Source of the DNA: an uncultured Acidobacteriota bacterium
GTDB lineage: Bacteria; Acidobacteriota; Vicinamibacteria; Fen-336
Length of the DNA: 64,000 nucleotides
Assembly (NCBI GenBank): GCA_902826455.1
Contig: CADEEV010000012.1
Location: 1-64,000, forward strand
Direction of reading: 5' to 3'
Under the pieces are notes generated by a model. That model was given only the letters and a program-made list of their open reading frames with translations, did no database searches and was not told the DNA's origin. The position numbers and the translations under genes were made by a program. Positions 1-10,980 of the stretch are shown piece after piece (within the stretch, counting starts at the first letter, position 1; every line of letters begins with the position of its first letter).

Positions 1-1384
<1,384 letters not shown>

Positions 1385-1391
1385 GCGGGGG

Positions 1392-1419
1392 ATTCTAACC
1401 GCTACCACGGCCGCGTCAG
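1392..1419 (-). promoter_or_regulatory. Putative leaderless sigma70 promoter of the M28 peptidase
   Basis: On the minus strand CTGACG (1419-1414), a 16-nt spacer and TAGAAT (1397-1392) precede the GTG start by only 7 nt, so transcription would begin at or next to the start codon. The box overlaps the last codons of the acyltransferase gene. Confidence 0.45.
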
Positions 1420-2445
1420 GAACTCCGCCACGAACGCCGTCGTCAGGAACGCGAGCACGTCGGTGGCGCCCTGGGGGAAGCGGCTCTTGAAGGCGTGCCA
1501 CGCGAAGGCCGCCGCGAACAGCACCGGCAGCATCCCGACGAGGACCAGGAAGGCGGCCCCGAAGCCGAGGCTCCCCGACCACGCGCCGAGGAGCGGCGGG
1601 CCCAGCACGCCGCCGAACAGCAGGTAGAGATGCAGGCAGAAGACGAGCAGCGTCTCGTGGCCGAGCAGGGCCAGCGCCTTGATCCCCAGACGATCGCGAT
1701 GGGCGAAGCGCTCGATCAGCAGCAGGATCAGCACGAGGGCGCCCAGCCGCAGCAGCACGTAGCCGGGAGAGATGTGCCAGAAGTCCATGCGGCCGGCGAA
1801 GGCGAGGGACAGGAGCCCGCCCGCGCCCAGGAGCCCGAGGCCCCACGCGAGGCCGCGCCGCCGCCGCGTCGCCGCATCCTGGCGGCCCAGGGCCGCGCCG
1901 GCCATCGTGCCCGCGAGCACGAAGGCCGCGAAGGGGAAGACCGGGAAGTGGGAGCCCGTGCGGTCGTCGAGGAACGCGCCGAGCGCCGGTGGCCAGCGTG
2001 ACGCGAGAGCGGAGGCGTACACGAACGGCCCGGCGGCGAGCACGAACACGGTGAGCGCGCCGGCCGCCTTCTGGGCATGGCGGCCGAAGATCCACTGCAG
2101 CGCCAGGACCAGGAGCTGCGTCACGGCGATCACCTGCAGGGCGTCGCATGCGAAGAGGGCCGCCTGCTCCAGGGGCGTCGCCCGCAGCGTCTTCCAGAAC
2201 GACAGGTAGGGCAGGTGCAGGGCGTAGCCGACCCCGAAGACGAACAGCAGCCGGCGCGCGCGGCGCAGGCTCGCTCTCAACGAGAGCGGCGCCCGCGGCA
2301 GGCCGGCCACGAAGCCCGAGGCGAACAGGAAGCCCGGAGCCGTCGAGCCGTGGAGCACCAGCTGCATCTGGTAGAGCGCGTCGGCCCGTGCCTCGGGCGC
2401 GACGAGGGATTCGAACACGTGCCCCTGGACCATGACCAGGGCCAT
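1402..2445 (-). CDS. DUF1624/HGSNAT-like membrane acyltransferase, start uncertain
   Basis: Multi-pass membrane protein resembling the heparan-alpha-glucosaminide N-acetyltransferase/DUF1624 family, which transfers acyl groups to sugars across the inner membrane. It has about 8-9 hydrophobic segments, an early H-GSTAPGFLFASGF loop and a late FCLHLYLLFG segment typical of the family. Translating upstream of the first ATG, in frame, gives VYIDAFRGL, which looks like the family's conserved N-terminal D-x-x-RG motif, but no ATG, GTG or TTG precedes it. The only earlier codons after the in-frame TAG of the PDO gene include ATC at 2488-2486 and CTG. The true protein therefore probably starts at a non-standard codon near 2488 by reinitiation after the PDO gene. 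Acceptor and acyl donor are unknown. Confidence 0.6.
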   Translation of the reverse strand: MALVMVQGHVFESLVAPEARADALYQMQLVLHGSTAPGFLFASGFVAGLPRAPLSLRASLRRARRLLFVFGVGYALHLPYLSFWKTLRATPLEQAALFACDALQVIAVTQLLVLALQWIFGRHAQKAAGALTVFVLAAGPFVYASALASRWPPALGAFLDDRTGSHFPVFPFAAFVLAGTMAGAALGRQDAATRRRRGLAWGLGLLGAGGLLSLAFAGRMDFWHISPGYVLLRLGALVLILLLIERFAHRDRLGIKALALLGHETLLVFCLHLYLLFGGVLGPPLLGAWSGSLGFGAAFLVLVGMLPVLFAAAFAWHAFKSRFPQGATDVLAFLTTAFVAEFLTRPW

Positions 2446-2490
2446 CAGGCCGCGAAACGCGTCGATGTAGACTTCGCGGCGTTTCGGGAT

Positions 2491-3153
2491 CTAGACCACC
2501 AGGCCGCCCTCAAGGGCCGCGCGCTGCACGTGGGAGAGCAGCATCGCCTCGGGGCCGGCGCCCACGAACTCCGCGGTCTCGCCGACCACGGTCTTCGGGA
2601 CGCCGCGCACTTCGTAGCGGCGCGCGAGGTCGGGGAAGCCCGTCACCTCGACGCCGTCGGCGGTGAGGTTGTCCTTCTCCATGGCGAACTGCCAGGCGAG
2701 GCGCGTGGCGCGAGGGCAATACGGGCAGGTGGGGGTCGAGAAGACCTGGATGTGGATCGCCTTGTCCACGTCCTTCAAGGCCAGCTTCGTCTCGTCGGAG
2801 AGGCCGCTCTCGCCGCTCGAGACCAGCAGGATCGCGTCCACGAGAGAGCCGAACTCGTAGCCCGTGGGCAGCCCGTAGAAACGGACGCCGTAGTCCTTGT
2901 CGGCGCCGAGGATCGCGACCGCGGGCGTGCGGGTCAGGCCGAGGGCCAGGCAGCGCTCCTTGTCGAGGACGAAGTTGAGGGGCTCGGCCGACAGCTTCGG
3001 ATCGAGCGCGGCCAGCTCCTCGACGAGGCGCTTCACCTGCTCCGATTCCGGATCCTCGAGGGTCTGGAAGGCCACCGCCAGGCGCACGGGGTTCACGAGC
3101 TTCGCGAACTCCTCCTGGAGCTGCAGCGTGACGTCTTCGTTCAAGAGGGTCAT
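2491..3153 (-). CDS. PDO-type glutaredoxin-like protein disulfide oxidoreductase
   Basis: Two fused thioredoxin folds, like the archaeal/bacterial protein disulfide oxidoreductase (glutaredoxin-like domain) family; 220 residues is the usual size. The C-terminal fold carries the redox motif CPYC at 143-146 followed by the cis-proline context VRGVPKT near 200. The N-terminal fold has no CxxC, so only one active site can work here. No signal peptide is seen, so it is cytoplasmic. It sits directly before the acyltransferase with no gap between the stop codon and that reading frame. A TATACT box about 20 nt upstream and a GGGAAGG stretch give it a plausible own promoter and ribosome site. The family call is strong; the partner reductase is not in the window. 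Confidence 0.85.
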   Translation of the reverse strand: MTLLNEDVTLQLQEEFAKLVNPVRLAVAFQTLEDPESEQVKRLVEELAALDPKLSAEPLNFVLDKERCLALGLTRTPAVAILGADKDYGVRFYGLPTGYEFGSLVDAILLVSSGESGLSDETKLALKDVDKAIHIQVFSTPTCPYCPRATRLAWQFAMEKDNLTADGVEVTGFPDLARRYEVRGVPKTVVGETAEFVGAGPEAMLLSHVQRAALEGGLVV

Positions 3154-3174
3154 GCGAGCGCCTTCCCGAAATTC

Positions 3175-3180
3175 AGTATA
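3175..3180 (-). promoter_or_regulatory. Putative -10 box upstream of the PDO gene
   Basis: TATACT on the minus strand matches the -10 consensus at five of six positions. It lies in the only AT-rich stretch between the GT39 gene and the PDO gene, 21 nt before the ATG. No convincing -35 box is visible. Confidence 0.3.
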
Positions 3181-3190
3181 GCCCTGGCCC

Positions 3191-4450
3191 TCAGATCCAG
3201 GACGCGAACCACATCCACAGGTACGAGCCCTTGAGGGGCTGGAAATAGAAGAGCGGCGCTCCCACCGGATAGCACGTGAGGATCGGCAGGAAGAAGAGGA
3301 AGAGGCCGACCACGAGACCCAGGTACGCGCGCGCCACGAGCCCGGCCCGCGGGCGGTCCCAGGCCTCGTCGAGCAGCAGCCCGAGGCCGAGGCACGCGTA
3401 GGGCAGCGCCTCGAAGAGGTAGTGGCTGAAGTTGAGCGTGCGCGGCGAGAGCCCCCACGGGAGGTACAGGCACGCGAAGCCGGCGCCCGCGAAGATGCGG
3501 GCGCGGCTGCGCTGGAGCGCGCCCGTCACCAGCATCCAGAGCGTGACCGGAACCGAGGCCCACCACAGGGCCGGGTTCCCGAGCGCCACGATCCCCCACA
3601 CGGTCTCGTCCGCACGCCGGAAGAAGTACCAGGTCGGGCGCGTGAGCCAGGGCCAGGTGTACCAGGGGCTGAAGTAGGAGTGGGTGGCGTTGAGGCCGGC
3701 GTGGTACGCCCACATGGCCTTCTGGGTGTCGACGAGGTGGCGCAGGCCCGTGGGCCGAATCGCCGGGTAGAACCAGTAGCTGCCGGCGTAGACCAGGGCG
3801 GGGAGGGCCAGGAACGCCAGCAGCATCAAGGCGAGCTCGCGCGGCCGGAAGACCCGCATGCGGCGCATGCCGAGGACCAGCAGGCCGAGGAAGGCCATGG
3901 CGAAGAGGCTGGTCCAGCGCGTCGACAGCGCGAGACCCAGGGCCAGGCCGCCGAGCAGCGTGTCGCGCGCGCCGAGCCTCTCGGGGGCCACCGCCCGGAA
4001 GAAGAAATAGACGGCGCTCACCTGGAACAACACCGCGAAGATGTTGGTCATGGCCATGCGGCTCTGGACGAGGTACACGCCGTCGCACAGGAGCAGCACC
4101 GTGGCGAGGATCGCGGCACGCTCGGTCGCGAGCACGCGCTTCGCCAGCAGGAAGAAGACGGGCGCCAGGGCGATGCCGGCGAGCGCCGGGGCCAGGCGCC
4201 ACGACCAGGAGCTGTAGCCGAACAGCCAGACGGGGAAGGAGATGAAGATCTTCGCCGTCGGCGGGTGCACCCACTCGACCGGCACCTCGCCGCGCAGGTA
4301 GCTGAGCGCCGCCTTCGCGTGGTAGACCTCGTCGAAGACCTCCTCGTGGGGCACGTCGAGGCGCACGAGCCGGAAGCACGCCGCGACGAACGCCGCGAGC
4401 AGCGCCAGCACCGTCGTCCGTCGGCGCGGGTCTTCGGGGAGCCGGATCAC
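3191..4450 (-). CDS. PMT-family (GT39) glycosyltransferase, integral membrane
   Basis: Multi-spanning enzyme of the dolichyl-phosphate-mannose-protein mannosyltransferase type, which moves a sugar from a polyprenyl-phosphate carrier to a protein or lipid on the periplasmic face. After the first membrane segment comes the acidic loop motif FDEVYHAK and then VHPPTAK, both characteristic of GT39 and ArnT-like enzymes; about ten further membrane segments follow. The GTG start was chosen because it overlaps the preceding lipoprotein stop as GTGA; longer readings upstream are arginine-rich shadow of that gene. It gives 419 residues, short for a eukaryotic PMT but normal for bacterial members. The acceptor is unknown. 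Together with the lipoprotein it may form a two-gene unit. Confidence 0.85.
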   Translation of the reverse strand: MIRLPEDPRRRTTVLALLAAFVAACFRLVRLDVPHEEVFDEVYHAKAALSYLRGEVPVEWVHPPTAKIFISFPVWLFGYSSWSWRLAPALAGIALAPVFFLLAKRVLATERAAILATVLLLCDGVYLVQSRMAMTNIFAVLFQVSAVYFFFRAVAPERLGARDTLLGGLALGLALSTRWTSLFAMAFLGLLVLGMRRMRVFRPRELALMLLAFLALPALVYAGSYWFYPAIRPTGLRHLVDTQKAMWAYHAGLNATHSYFSPWYTWPWLTRPTWYFFRRADETVWGIVALGNPALWWASVPVTLWMLVTGALQRSRARIFAGAGFACLYLPWGLSPRTLNFSHYLFEALPYACLGLGLLLDEAWDRPRAGLVARAYLGLVVGLFLFFLPILTCYPVGAPLFYFQPLKGSYLWMWFASWI

Positions 4451-4953
4451 TTGGCGTCGGCCTGTACGCTCCGCGAGCCGATGCGGCGGTCGATCCCGGC
4501 CGCACCGAACTTCACCCACGGCGACGCGCCGATGCGCAGGAACACGTCGACGGTGGCGTCCTCGAACGCCGCGTGCCCGAACATCGATGCGGGCTCGCCC
4601 TGGGAGTGGTAGCGCGCGTCGGAGCGCAGCACCACGACCAGCTGGCCGCCGGGCTGCAGGGGCCGCCCCGTGGGCACGACCTGCTGCCAGTCGGAGCCCC
4701 ACGTCTCGCCGGGTCGTCCCTCGTGGAAGAAGGCCGCGGTCGCGAGCACTTCGTCCCGCACCTCGTGACCCTTGTTGTGCAGGACGAAGCGGATCGCGGG
4801 CGCGATGTACTGCTCGCCGCCCTTGGCGGCGTCCACCACCCAGTAGGTCTCGATGTCGCTGATCGAGAGCTCCGCCTTGGGGTCCGGGGCCTTGCAGGCG
4901 ACCGCGAGCAGGGCGAGGAGCGGTGCGATGCCGCGCAGGAGAGATCGCCTCAC
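4447..4953 (-). CDS. Hypothetical lipoprotein
   Basis: A 168-residue protein with a signal peptide ending LLAVAC, so the cysteine at residue 20 would be lipidated and the protein anchored in the membrane. The rest is soluble and lacks a motif I recognise; the alternating strand-like pattern around 40-140 suggests a beta-sandwich. The GTG start lies 6 nt after a TAGAAT box, pointing to a leaderless message. The stop codon overlaps the start of the GT39 gene by 4 nt, so the two are probably co-translated. Confidence 0.65.
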   Translation of the reverse strand: MRRSLLRGIAPLLALLAVACKAPDPKAELSISDIETYWVVDAAKGGEQYIAPAIRFVLHNKGHEVRDEVLATAAFFHEGRPGETWGSDWQQVVPTGRPLQPGGQLVVVLRSDARYHSQGEPASMFGHAAFEDATVDVFLRIGASPWVKFGAAGIDRRIGSRSVQADAK

Positions 4954-4959
4954 GGAGAA

Positions 4960-4965
4960 ATTCTA
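4960..4965 (-). promoter_or_regulatory. Putative leaderless -10 box (lipoprotein/GT39 unit)
   Basis: TAGAAT on the minus strand, within TATAGAAT, ends exactly 6 nt before the GTG start of the lipoprotein gene. It sits in the short gap after the histidine kinase gene. No good -35 hexamer is visible. Confidence 0.4.
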
Positions 4966-6183
4966 TATCCCCGCGACAGGCGCCGCGGCCGGAGCCTGCG
5001 CCAGCGGCAGCGTGATGCGGAAGCGCGCGCCGGGTCCCTCGGGCAGGAGCTCGATCGTGCCGCCGTGGTCCTCCACGAAGCGCCGGGAGACCGCGAGGCC
5101 CAGGCCCGTGCCGCCTTTCTTGCCGTGGGTGATGAACGGCTCGAACACGCGCTCGCGGATTCCCTCGGGGACGCCGGGGCCCTCGTCCGCGAGCTCGAGC
5201 ACGAGGCGATCCTGGGCGACCAGGGCCTTCAGGTGGATCGTGCCCTTGCCGCCCATGGCGTCGCGGGCGTTGGCCGCGATGTTGCCGAGGGCTCGCCGCA
5301 GCTTGTCGATGTCGAAGGCTGCCCAGATCTGCGTCGGCACCTCGAAGTGGCGGGCGACGCCCAGGCCCGGGAGCTCCGCCATCAGTCCCTCGGCGAGCTC
5401 GGCGAGCAGCGTCGGCAGCGGCATGGGCCGCCGCACGAGGGAGTGGCTGCCCCGGGCGAAATCGAGGGTCTCGCTGGTCATGCGCTCCAGGCGGTCGATC
5501 ATCCGGGTGATGAGCTCGGCCCGCTCGCGCAGGTCGGCCTCGCTGAGCCCGCCCACGAGCAGCGTCTCGGCGTAGCCGCGGATCACCGTCATCGGCCCGC
5601 GGAAGTCGTGGGCCAGCATGCCCGCCATCGTGCCCAGCGCCGCCATGCGCTCCGAGGCGATGAGCTCGCTCTGGTAGAGCTGGTTCTCGATCGAGAGGGC
5701 CGCGCGCTTGGCGAGGTCCGAGATGCGCCGCGCCTCGCCGGGCAGGAACGGCGTGCCGGCGCGGCCGCGCCGGGGCCCGAGCACGATCATGCCGACGAGG
5801 CCGCTGCGGGCCATGAGCGGCACGAGCGTCGCGTCTCCCGTGGCGCCCGGCGTCTCGACGAGCTGGCCGTCGGCGATCAGGTAACGCGCCTTGGGCTCCG
5901 CCACGACATTTTCTTCCGGCCGCAGCGAGGCCGCGTGCGTCTCATCACCACTGGTGGCCTGGAACGTCTCGAGCTTTCGATCCCAGAACAGGAGGGTCGC
6001 CGAGGCGACCCCGGCGGCCTGGGGGAGCGACCCCGCCAGGAGGCGCGAGAGGCTCTCGAGGTCGCCGGCTTCGAGCACACGATCGGCCAGCCGCCGCAAC
6101 AGGGTGGCGCGAGAGTGTCGTTCGCGAAGGCGTGTCGTTGACAGCGTCGTTTCCCGATCGCTATGATATTTGTCCGTAAGCAT
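4963..6183 (-). CDS. Soluble GAF-domain sensor histidine kinase
   Basis: A sensor kinase that would autophosphorylate and pass phosphate to a response regulator. An N-terminal GAF domain (about 25-170) precedes a HisKA dimerisation helix with the phospho-acceptor in LAHDFRGP (His192), then an HATPase domain with N-box NIAANARDA (301-309), G1 DEGPGVP and G2 GGTGLGL. No transmembrane segment is present, so it senses something in the cytoplasm. No response regulator is adjacent, making it an orphan kinase. The first codons overlap a strong opposite-strand promoter, so the N-terminal 20 residues are weakly supported; the conserved part begins near RATLLRRLADR. Confidence 0.88.
   Translation of the reverse strand: MLTDKYHSDRETTLSTTRLRERHSRATLLRRLADRVLEAGDLESLSRLLAGSLPQAAGVASATLLFWDRKLETFQATSGDETHAASLRPEENVVAEPKARYLIADGQLVETPGATGDATLVPLMARSGLVGMIVLGPRRGRAGTPFLPGEARRISDLAKRAALSIENQLYQSELIASERMAALGTMAGMLAHDFRGPMTVIRGYAETLLVGGLSEADLRERAELITRMIDRLERMTSETLDFARGSHSLVRRPMPLPTLLAELAEGLMAELPGLGVARHFEVPTQIWAAFDIDKLRRALGNIAANARDAMGGKGTIHLKALVAQDRLVLELADEGPGVPEGIRERVFEPFITHGKKGGTGLGLAVSRRFVEDHGGTIELLPEGPGARFRITLPLAQAPAAAPVAGI
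6138..6167 (+). promoter_or_regulatory. Near-consensus sigma70 promoter for the GldA operon
   Basis: TTGACA (6138-6143), an 18-nt spacer and TATGAT (6162-6167) form the best promoter-like sequence in the window. Transcription from about 6174 would give a leader of roughly 120 nt. A GGAG ribosome site (6285-6288) lies 5 nt before the ATG of the ATPase gene. The promoter sits inside the first codons of the opposite-strand histidine kinase. Confidence 0.65.
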
Positions 6184-6293
6184 AGAGCCAAGTCGCTTCT
6201 GCTGAGTGGCTTGCAGGGACGAGCGGGACGCGTTTCACGGGTCCCGGCCCGAGACGCACTGTTCGGGCGTCAAGAACCATATACGGAGCACTC

Positions 6294-7270
<977 letters not shown>

Positions 7271-7274
<4 letters not shown>

Positions 7275-8056
7275 CCGCCGTACGCAACATCGCCGCGATC
7301 GTCGAGAAGGAATGGCGCCACTACTTCGGCAGCCCCATCGCCTGGGTGGCGCTCTTCGTCTGGACGCTGCTGTTCGGGATCTTCTTCTCCTTCGGGCTTT
7401 CCTTCTTCGTCAAGCAGTCCGCCATGACGGCGCAGCAGATGGAGTTCGGCCAGAAGCTGTCGCTCAACGAGTACGTGATCCGGCCCGTGTTCCACAACAT
7501 GGCCGTGGTCGCGTTGTTCCTCACCCCCATGCTCACCATGCGGTTGTTCGCCGAGGAGAAACGCCAGGGCACCCTCGAGCTCCTGGCCACCTCGCCGCTC
7601 ACCGATCTCCAGATCGTGCTCGGCAAGTTCCTCGCGGCCACCGGTCTCTACGCCCTCATGATCCTGGCGGGCCTCCTGAACCTCGCCATGCTCTGGCACT
7701 ACTCGACGACGCCGCCCGAGTGGAAGCCGGTGGCCACGGGCTTCCTGGCCCTGCTGCTCTTCGGCGCCTGCTTCATCGCCCTCGGGACCTTCCTCTCGAC
7801 GCTGACCCGCAACCAGATCGTCGCCGGCATCCTGTCGTTCTGCCTGTTCCTCGGCATCTGGACCCTCGGCTGGGCCGACGACCCGACGAACGGCCCCGTC
7901 ATGAAGGTCGTCGCCTACCTGGGCGTCACGAACCACATGGAGGACATGGTGAAGGGCGTGCTCGAGCTGAAGGACGTGATCTTCTACCTGAGCTTCATCG
8001 CCTTCGGCCTGTTCCTCGCCCACCAGTCGGTGGAGAGCCAGCGGTGGAGGGCCTGA
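7271..8056 (+). CDS. ABC-2 type permease, GldF-like
   Basis: A 261-residue membrane subunit with six predicted transmembrane segments and the motif EEKRQGTLELLATSPL after the second segment, typical of ABC-2/GldF permeases. It would form the channel energised by the ATPase encoded just upstream. The GTG start overlaps the ATPase stop as GTGA, and the stop overlaps the next ATG by one base, so the operon is translationally coupled. Confidence 0.9.
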
Positions 8057-9621
8057 TGAAGAGGCTTCTCGACCTGCTCACTCCGCTCGGCCTGCTCGCG
8101 CTCCTCGCCCCCACGGCCGCGTCCCGGTTCGGCAAGACGCTGCCGGGCAACCCGTCGTGGTGGCTCTACGCGGGGCTGTTCCTGGTCGTGCTCCACGTCG
8201 TGCTGCGCTTCGAGGACATCACGAAGGCGATCGGCCGCCGCCAGATGAAGTACGGCGCCAACAGCTTCGTCCTCGTGCTGGTCGTGATCGGCATCCTGGG
8301 CACGGCCAACTACCTCGCCTTCCGCAACAGCAAGAAGTGGGACCTCACCAAGGGCGAGCGCTACAGCCTCGCGCCCGAGACGAAGAAGCTCCTGTCGGGC
8401 CTGAGCGACGACATCAAGATCACCTACTTCCAGAAGGCCTCGAACGTCGGCGAGGGGGACGATCGCCTCAAGGAGTACGCGGCGGCCTCGTCGCGGATCA
8501 AGACCGAGTTCATCGACCCGATCGCGAACCCGGCCCGTGCCCGCGACTACGACATCACGGCCGTGCCGACCCTGGTGATCGAGCGCGGAGCGCGCCGCGA
8601 GAAGATCCAGAACGACTCCGAGCAGGACATCACGAACGCCCTCGTGAAGGTCACGCGCAACGGCCAGAAGACCGTGTGCTTCGTGACCGGCGAGGGCGAG
8701 CGCGACATCGACGACTCGGCGGAGGGCGGCTTCTCGGGCGCGCGGACAGCTCTCGGCAAGAGCCAGTACGAGACGAAGAAGTTCGTGCTGCTCCAGGACG
8801 GCAAGATCCCCGAGGGGTGCGCGGTCGTGGTCGTCCCGGGTCCGCAGAAGGACCTGCTCCCGCCCTCGATCGACGCGCTGCGCGGATTCGTGAAGGGCGG
8901 CGGGAAGCTCCTCGTCCTGATCGAGCCGGAGCTCAAGGGGGCGTTCCCGAACCTGCAGGCGCTGCTCAAGGAGTGGAACCTCGAGACCGCGAAGGACGTG
9001 GTGCTCGACGTGTCGCTGCAGAGCCAGCTCTCGGGCACCGGCCCGCTCACGCCCCTCGCGGCCAAGTACCCGTACCACGAGATCACCCGCGACTTCCGCT
9101 ACGCGACCGCCTTCCACACCGCGCGCAGCGTGAAGGCCGGCTCCGCCGCCACGGCCGGTCTGCACTCCCAGAGCCTCGTCGAGACCTCCGACCAGTCCTG
9201 GGGCGAGACCGATCTCGCCCTCAAGGAGCCCGTGCAGTTCGACGACGGCAAGGACACGAAGGGCCCCGTCTCCCTGGGCGCCGTGACGACCCTCGAGGTC
9301 GCGAGCGCCGAGCCGCAGCCCTCGCCGGATCCCACGGCGCCGCCGGCGAAGAAGCCCGAGGGACGCGTCGTGGCCTACGGCGACAGCGACTGGGCGACCA
9401 ACGCGTTCCTCAGCTTCCCGGGAAACCAGGACCTCTTCGTCAACACGGTCGCCTGGCTCGCCCAGGACGTCGACCTCATCTCGATCCGAGCCAAGGAGCC
9501 CGACGACCAGCGGCTGTTCCTGACGAAGGAGCAGCAACAGAACGTGTTCGTCCTGTCGCTGCTGTTCATCCCCGGGGCGTTCGTGATCCTCGGCATCCTT
9601 TCCTGGTGGAGGCGCCGTTGA
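8056..9621 (+). CDS. GldG-family ABC transporter auxiliary protein
   Basis: A 521-residue protein with three hydrophobic segments in the first 100 residues, a large soluble domain facing the periplasm and a single C-terminal membrane helix (about 498-516) followed by WRRR. The soluble part has the DLTKGERYSLAPETK entry sequence and a GATase-like fold pattern typical of the GldG/DUF7088 family. It probably forms the extracytoplasmic part of the exporter. The ATG start overlaps the permease stop by one base. Confidence 0.85.
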   Translation: MKRLLDLLTPLGLLALLAPTAASRFGKTLPGNPSWWLYAGLFLVVLHVVLRFEDITKAIGRRQMKYGANSFVLVLVVIGILGTANYLAFRNSKKWDLTKGERYSLAPETKKLLSGLSDDIKITYFQKASNVGEGDDRLKEYAAASSRIKTEFIDPIANPARARDYDITAVPTLVIERGARREKIQNDSEQDITNALVKVTRNGQKTVCFVTGEGERDIDDSAEGGFSGARTALGKSQYETKKFVLLQDGKIPEGCAVVVVPGPQKDLLPPSIDALRGFVKGGGKLLVLIEPELKGAFPNLQALLKEWNLETAKDVVLDVSLQSQLSGTGPLTPLAAKYPYHEITRDFRYATAFHTARSVKAGSAATAGLHSQSLVETSDQSWGETDLALKEPVQFDDGKDTKGPVSLGAVTTLEVASAEPQPSPDPTAPPAKKPEGRVVAYGDSDWATNAFLSFPGNQDLFVNTVAWLAQDVDLISIRAKEPDDQRLFLTKEQQQNVFVLSLLFIPGAFVILGILSWWRRR

Positions 9622-10976
9622 AGGGCACCTTCGTCAAGACCGGCCTCGCGGTCGTGGTCCTGGCCGGCCTCGGCGCCTACGCGTACTTCATCGACTCCCA
9701 GAAGCCGGCCAACGACGACAAGCCCAAGCAGAAGGTCTTCGCCTTCGACAAGGCCAAGGCCAACGCGATCCGCCTCGCGCCCCAGGGCGGCGTGCCCATC
9801 GAGCTCGCGAAGCAGGGGACGAGCTGGCGGCTCGTGAGCCCGATGGCGGCCGCCGCCGACGACAGCGAGGCGGAGGCCGTGGCGTCCACCCTCGAGGGGC
9901 TCGAGATCGAGGACGTCGTCGGCGAGTCGGTGAAGAGCCTCGCCGACTTCGGCCTCGCGACGCCCAGGAACGAGATCTCGGTCGGCGTCGAGGGCGTCAA
10001 GGACAGGATCGTCCTGCAGCTGGGTGAGAAGGTGCCGGGCGGCAGCGGCCTCTACGCGAAGCTCCCGTCCTCGCCGCGCGTGTTCACGGTGCCGTCGTGG
10101 ATCGAGACGTCGTTCGAGAAGAAGCCGTTCGACTTCCGCGACCGCGACCTGCTCCACGCGAAGCGCGAGGACGTGCGCACCCTGGAGGTCGCCGGGCCCG
10201 AAGGCAGCTACGCCCTGGTGCGCGGCGTCGGGGACGAATGGTCGTTCTCGAAGCCCCTCCAGACCCGCGCGGGCCGCTGGGCGGTCGACAGCCTGCTCGG
10301 CACACTCGAGGGCCTGCGCATGGAGTCGATCGTCGGCGAGGACGTGAAGGACCTGAACCCGCTCGGGCTCGCGAAGCCGATACGCAGCGTCGCCCTCGCC
10401 CTCGCCAACGGCCGCACGCTCCGTCTCGAGCTCGGCGCGCCGGCTCCCGGCGACAAGAAATACTACGCGCGCGAGGGCGCCTCGTCCCTCGTGGCCGTGG
10501 TGCCCGGCGCCCTGGTCGAGGACCTGGCGAAGGGCATGGTCGAGCTGCGCGGCAAGCGCCTTCTCGACGTGGCGACCTACGACGTCCTCAACGTCGAGGC
10601 CGTGACGGCCGGCATCAAGCGCTCGTGGGTGCGCACCGACCTCAAGACCGACAACGACATCGCCGTGCCGAAATGGCGCCGCACGGCGCCCGACCCGAAG
10701 GACGTCGACACGAGCGCCGTCCAGGACGCCCTGTTCAAGGTTGGCGCGATCGAGGTGGCCGAGTTCATCGACGCCCCGAAGGGCCTCGACGCCTACGGCC
10801 TGGACGCGCCGGCCTTCCGCCTCACCTTGCGGGCGGCCCGGAACGACGCGACGAGCTGGGTCGAGATCGGCCGCAAGGGCGGCGCCGTCTACGCCCGCCG
10901 GCCCGAGGACGCGGCGATCCTGCGCATCGATCCGGCGAAGGCCGACGAGATGATCAAGGCCTTCTCGACGCTCTAG
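9618..10976 (+). CDS. DUF4340 domain protein of the GldA-GldG operon
   Basis: A 452-residue protein with one N-terminal membrane anchor (about residues 7-24) and repeated alpha/beta modules, each built like a short stretch of DUF4340 (for example the repeated pattern of a DLxxFGLxxP-type segment near 110 and again near 240 and 390). Such proteins regularly follow gldG and presumably sit with it on the periplasmic side. A TTG start is used because it overlaps the preceding stop as TTGA; no better start exists. Its 3' end meets the convergent cyclophilin gene with only 4 bases between. Confidence 0.8.
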   Translation: MKGTFVKTGLAVVVLAGLGAYAYFIDSQKPANDDKPKQKVFAFDKAKANAIRLAPQGGVPIELAKQGTSWRLVSPMAAAADDSEAEAVASTLEGLEIEDVVGESVKSLADFGLATPRNEISVGVEGVKDRIVLQLGEKVPGGSGLYAKLPSSPRVFTVPSWIETSFEKKPFDFRDRDLLHAKREDVRTLEVAGPEGSYALVRGVGDEWSFSKPLQTRAGRWAVDSLLGTLEGLRMESIVGEDVKDLNPLGLAKPIRSVALALANGRTLRLELGAPAPGDKKYYAREGASSLVAVVPGALVEDLAKGMVELRGKRLLDVATYDVLNVEAVTAGIKRSWVRTDLKTDNDIAVPKWRRTAPDPKDVDTSAVQDALFKVGAIEVAEFIDAPKGLDAYGLDAPAFRLTLRAARNDATSWVEIGRKGGAVYARRPEDAAILRIDPAKADEMIKAFSTL

Positions 10977-10980
10977 TCCG

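Noticed and set aside
2491-2493. TAG as a pyrrolysine or selenocysteine-like recoding site joining PDO and acyltransferase
   Set aside because: No recoding element is visible, the PDO domain is complete at the stop, and a cytoplasmic redox-membrane acyltransferase fusion is not a known architecture; reinitiation is simpler. Kept as a start-codon puzzle instead.
10977-10980. Bidirectional terminator between the DUF4340 and cyclophilin genes
   Set aside because: Only 4 bases separate the stop codons and no stem-loop is visible.
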